This document shows, in pieces, positions 60,976-64,000 of a stretch of DNA of 64,000 nt. Under the pieces are notes generated by a model that was not told where the DNA came from, did not search any database, and saw nothing but the letters and a program-made list of their open reading frames with translations. Source of the stretch: Polydactylus sextarius (taxonomy: Eukaryota; Chordata; Actinopteri; Polynemidae); assembly GCA_016801845.1 (NCBI GenBank), contig CM028918.1, forward strand, positions 17,593,001-17,657,000. The letters are read 5' to 3'. The position numbers were made by a program, and so were the translations under genes. How positions within the stretch are numbered: the stretch's first letter is position 1; every line of letters begins with the position of its first letter.

Positions 60976-61290
60976 TGGATATGAGTAGGCTCTTGCTTTG
61001 TACTGTGCAATATTGCAGAGTTTGGCACCTTTAAGCCTTGGAGTGCTAACTACTCATAGATCTATCTGAAACTTGGAAAGAGGCCTCTAAGAGAATCTTG
61101 TGTCTTGAATTTTGAACAATTTATCTGTTTGAACAGTTATGGTGGAATCCATAAAAAATTATGCATTCCAATTCCCATTCCTTCTGAATGTAATTTTCCA
61201 CTGATGAGCTACCATACAACACAAGTTAGCAGCAGATGATTATAAAGAAAAGCTGCTACCTCTGACACTCAGCACTCTTGCCCAGCTTAC

Positions 61291-61640
61291 CTGATGATCA
61301 TCACAAGGCTCCAATATAATTGTAGCCTCAAAAGATCAAGCTGGGTTGATGCAACATCCCCATTAATGTGCCCCAGCCATACAGACCATCCTCTGAGGTG
61401 AGAATCCTGGAGGCTGAATAGGAATTCTAAGTGGAAACACTGAACTTGTGTGACTCGTTTGGCTTGTTAACACAGAGTGCATCTGTGATTTCATTCACAA
61501 AGGCACTGCCAGCCACTGTCTAATGTGAGGAAAGCCACAGCAAAGGCAAATGCCACTTTTATCTCCTGGTCAGGGTCAAGTCTGTCCCATATTGTGGCTC
61601 TATTCAACAAGCCATAAATGAAAAAAACAGGACTAATGAA
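61291..61640 (-). other. unexplained near-open frame ending in a splice donor
   Basis: On the minus strand one frame runs for about 115 codons with only two stops (61493-61491 and 61469-61467) and ends at ATCATCAG|GTAAGC. The last 58 codons are fully open, but the only in-frame ATG is near the end. The two-base phase would fit the gabrr1 exon at 58436. Words include DRLDPDQEIKVAFAFAV and STQLDLLRLQLYWSLVMIIR. I do not recognise the sequence; it could be a decayed mobile element, a non-coding first exon or a conserved element. Confidence 0.3.
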
Positions 61641-62679
61641 ATCTATTCTTTCAAAAAAGTGAATTCAGCTTTCCCAGTGTCAGCTGGGATTGCCTTCAGC
61701 AGAATAGCTAATGGGTGGATTAAATAAATCTCAAGCTTTAAATGTTACATATCAGCTTTGACACTCAATGTTGACAAATTCAAACATGTTTTAAATTTGT
61801 GGTTGAGTGAAAATGTGTAATTTCTGGCATTTCATTTCATCCAGCTAACCTTTGCCAACGCCACAACAATAGCAATAACTCAGAAAGCACATTAACACAC
61901 TCAGATTACAGGTTACATAATCAGAGTAAGTGATTTTTTTTCCAACCAGGCACATGTCACCTTTCATTTCATTGGGTTGAAAACGGAGCTCTGTTTGCCA
62001 AGCATGGATGTATGTTCAGTCCACAAAGACAGGAAACACACAAGTCCACAATGTCCACAGACTCAATCTACTGAGCTCATTGTTTAATCCACAGAAATAT
62101 GATGTGATTTGTAACAGCAGTATAATCGTTTGTTTGTTTTTCTATTCACTGTGGAATTTGTTTCAATCTTGTTTCAGTTAGGAGGCAGATAAGCATCAAC
62201 TTTTTTGGATTACTAACAAATCAGTCAACTGCTCCAGGCGTATTCAAATCCATTACTCATAACAGTGCCAATGAGTTTGGTGAAAGTTTTTAAATGAAAT
62301 AATACAGACTTTAATGAGGTCGAATATCAATGTAAATTGTAATAACTCACAGTAGTGTGCCTGGATTAACTTTGCTTTGTATGTTTTATTGTTCATTTCA
62401 AAGCTTTAACACTGGACTGAGCTTCACTGTATATGTGATCTGGAAGGTCTCACATTTCTCTGTTATTCTTAGATCTCATGCTGGTCCACAGCTGGCTTCT
62501 AAATTAAAGGTATTTGATTAAATATTTCAATTGACTGAATTTAATTAGCAAAAAATGTTCCATGGTGAGTTGTTGGTAAATGCAGTCATAAACCTGTCCT
62601 GGCAGTGCTTATCTTTGAGGGAACAACCAGTGAACATTAGCATAAATTATTACTTAGGCTGTTAAGTAAATGTTAAGTT

Positions 62680-62708
62680 AATAAAGTAAATGCATCATTT
62701 ACTTTATT
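62680..62708. repeat. perfect 13-base inverted repeat
   Basis: AATAAAGTAAATG and CATTTACTTTATT separated by CAT. Confidence 0.85.
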
Positions 62709-62805
62709 GAATTGGCATCTAAAAGGGCAAAAGTTATGAAATTGGAATTGATTGTAGAAATGTGTCTTACAAAACATAAACAAGCCTTGTTAACAATCAA
62801 ACTGG

Positions 62806-62990
62806 CGCGCCTAGATAGCCGAGTGTTTAGGGCGCACCACTTTGACAAAAGCCGTGCAGCGATCTACAGCTTGAATCCCAGCTGTGCCGATCATTTCTGC
62901 GTGTCATTCCCCTACTCTTCTACCCACCTTCCTGTCTCCCTTCAATGACCCGTTAATAAAGACAAATGGCCAAAAATATATCTTTAGAAA
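62806..62990 (+). mobile_element. tRNA-derived SINE
   Basis: A tRNA-like head with A-box-like TAGCCGAGTGTTTAGGG and B-box-like GCTTGAATCCC is followed by a CATTTCTGCGTGTCATTCCCC..CTTCCTGTCTCCC body and an AATAAAGACAAATGGCCAAAAA tail, wording I know from a widespread fish SINE. It also contains a GGCGCGCC octamer at its head. It cannot fold as a true tRNA. Confidence 0.8.
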
Positions 62991-63247
62991 AATAAAACAA
63001 TTGAACGAACCTACTCTATTGCTTTATTTGTCAACACAAAACATTGTGCAGTGATGACTGAGAGACCAGTGAAAATAAAACAGAATCACTAAGACATAAA
63101 GGTATTTGTGGTTGACTACCATTAGCATGGAGACTAATTAGCATTGCTAGCAGTCATGATATAATTTCACCACATTAAGTGGCAGCTTAAGTTATTAATT
63201 CATTTTACGATAAAGATCTTAAAAAGGACAGGGCTTGGACAAAAAGT

Positions 63248-63319
63248 CAGAGAAGCAGGACTAGGAGGTAATTCCTGAACATATGGATCTGTTATTTGAA
63301 TCCAGCTGTCAGTTGTGGT
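63248..63319. repeat. local repeat family, copy C
   Basis: 72 bases matching 24816-24890 (shared CAGAGAAGCAG, GGTAA.TTC, ATATGGATCT, CAGTTGTGGT-type words), same orientation. Confidence 0.65.
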
Positions 63320-64000
63320 TATGATAGAACAGCTGGCTTTCATGGGGAATATGAAAAAACAGTCAAGTTGCAAAACTTGCATGAATAACACAAGACATAA
63401 ATGTCCTTGAATGCACCATTACAAACAGCAGTGTTTGTAGTCGGGTTGCTTTTCAAATGTGAGTTGTTAACAGCTCCACCTAATAGTGATTCTCTCTCTA
63501 CATTTCTCACATGATTTCATTTCAATAAGTGTTTAACTGATCCAATGTCACAAGAAAAGAGAGAAAGCAGAGATCAGAACTTTGTTTTTCTTCCTTCCTC
63601 AACCATTAGTCACAGCCCTTACATCTGCTGTGCTACAATACTTCAACTACATTTAGTTGCAAACATTTCTGTGATTTTGACATCATTGTTTTTGCTGATA
63701 GTTTCTAATTTGTCTAATAGTTATATTCACTGGTATACTTCCTACAATCTAGTAATATATCATTTTATGTATGTTGGTAATATTAGCTTTAAATTATAAT
63801 ATTTAAAAATATGTTTGTGTTTACAGTTTTTCTCGGTCACTTTGGTGCATTTGTCAGTACAGAATTGAAATTGCTTGTTCAATTTCCATATCTTCTAGTC
63901 ATTTGGCCACGTCATAACAGCATTTTCTTGTTCTTTTTGTCATTTTGCAAATACTTTGCAATCTTAGAAAGACGCTTACGCGCAACTGGCAGATGTATCA

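Larger units (their letters stand above)
58437..64000 (-). other. gabrr1: gabrr1 5' intron / upstream region, start exon not found
   Basis: No signal-peptide exon could be assigned with confidence. Contents: a TA microsatellite at 59240-59267, an L2-like fragment at 60825-60975, a nearly open frame with a donor at 61291-61640, a palindrome at 62680-62708, a tRNA-derived SINE at 62806-62990 and a local repeat copy at 63248-63319. The missing exon may also lie beyond the window. Confidence 0.5.

Noticed and set aside
62806..62880. A tRNA gene
   Set aside because: The tRNA-like head is degenerate and fused to a SINE body and tail.
63930..63990. gabrr1 signal-peptide exon donor at the window edge (GCGC|GTAAGC)
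   Set aside because: A single donor-like word with no visible start codon or hydrophobic segment inside the window.

Overview
This is vertebrate, almost certainly percomorph teleost, nuclear DNA. Coding sequence is sparse and split into short GT-AG exons. The rest is AT-rich and crowded with fish-type repeats: an L2-like LINE, Tc1-like transposons, tRNA-derived SINEs, long AC microsatellites and a fish-specific finTRIM pseudogene. There is nothing prokaryotic: no operon, CRISPR array or phage.

Two protein-coding genes are supported, both on the minus strand. (1) filip1 (filamin A-interacting protein 1): five coding exons between 25507 and 4477 join in one frame into a 1197-residue protein, with a probable non-coding first exon and TATA-like promoter near 42.7-43.0 kb and a poly(A) signal at 4048-4053. 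It is FILIP1 rather than FILIP1L, because it carries the FILIP1-type C-terminus (SKGMK and SMKIEL motifs). (2) gabrr1 (GABA-A receptor subunit rho-1): nine coding exons from 58436 to 51004 join in one frame into 436 residues, covering everything except the signal-peptide exon, which I could not place. The rho-1 assignment rests on the proline at the start of M2 (PARVPLG) and on the M3-M4 loop sequence.

Layout. 1-4030: no gene found. 4030-25514: filip1 body; its 11.7 kb third intron holds an internally deleted L2-like LINE (9.6-12.45 kb, antisense to the gene) and a GC-rich promoter-like block with a perfect CArG box (about 13.4-13.76 kb). 25.5-42.67 kb: probable filip1 intron 1, with SINEs, a Tc1 remnant and large microsatellites. 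43-51 kb: intergenic and repeat-rich, with a finTRIM pseudogene at 47.69-48.66 kb and a Tc1 remnant at 50 kb. 51.0-58.4 kb: gabrr1. 58.4-64 kb: gabrr1 upstream or intron 1, with an unexplained nearly open frame at 61.29-61.64 kb.

The two genes are not known to act in one pathway. FILIP1 controls filamin turnover and cell migration; GABRR1 forms GABA-gated chloride channels. Both have human orthologues on 6q, so the neighbourhood is probably inherited synteny. I see no convincing new multi-gene system. The best leads are a GC-AG intron in gabrr1, a candidate internal filip1 promoter, a pair of duplicated palindromes with a covarying base pair, and the open frame at 61.3 kb.
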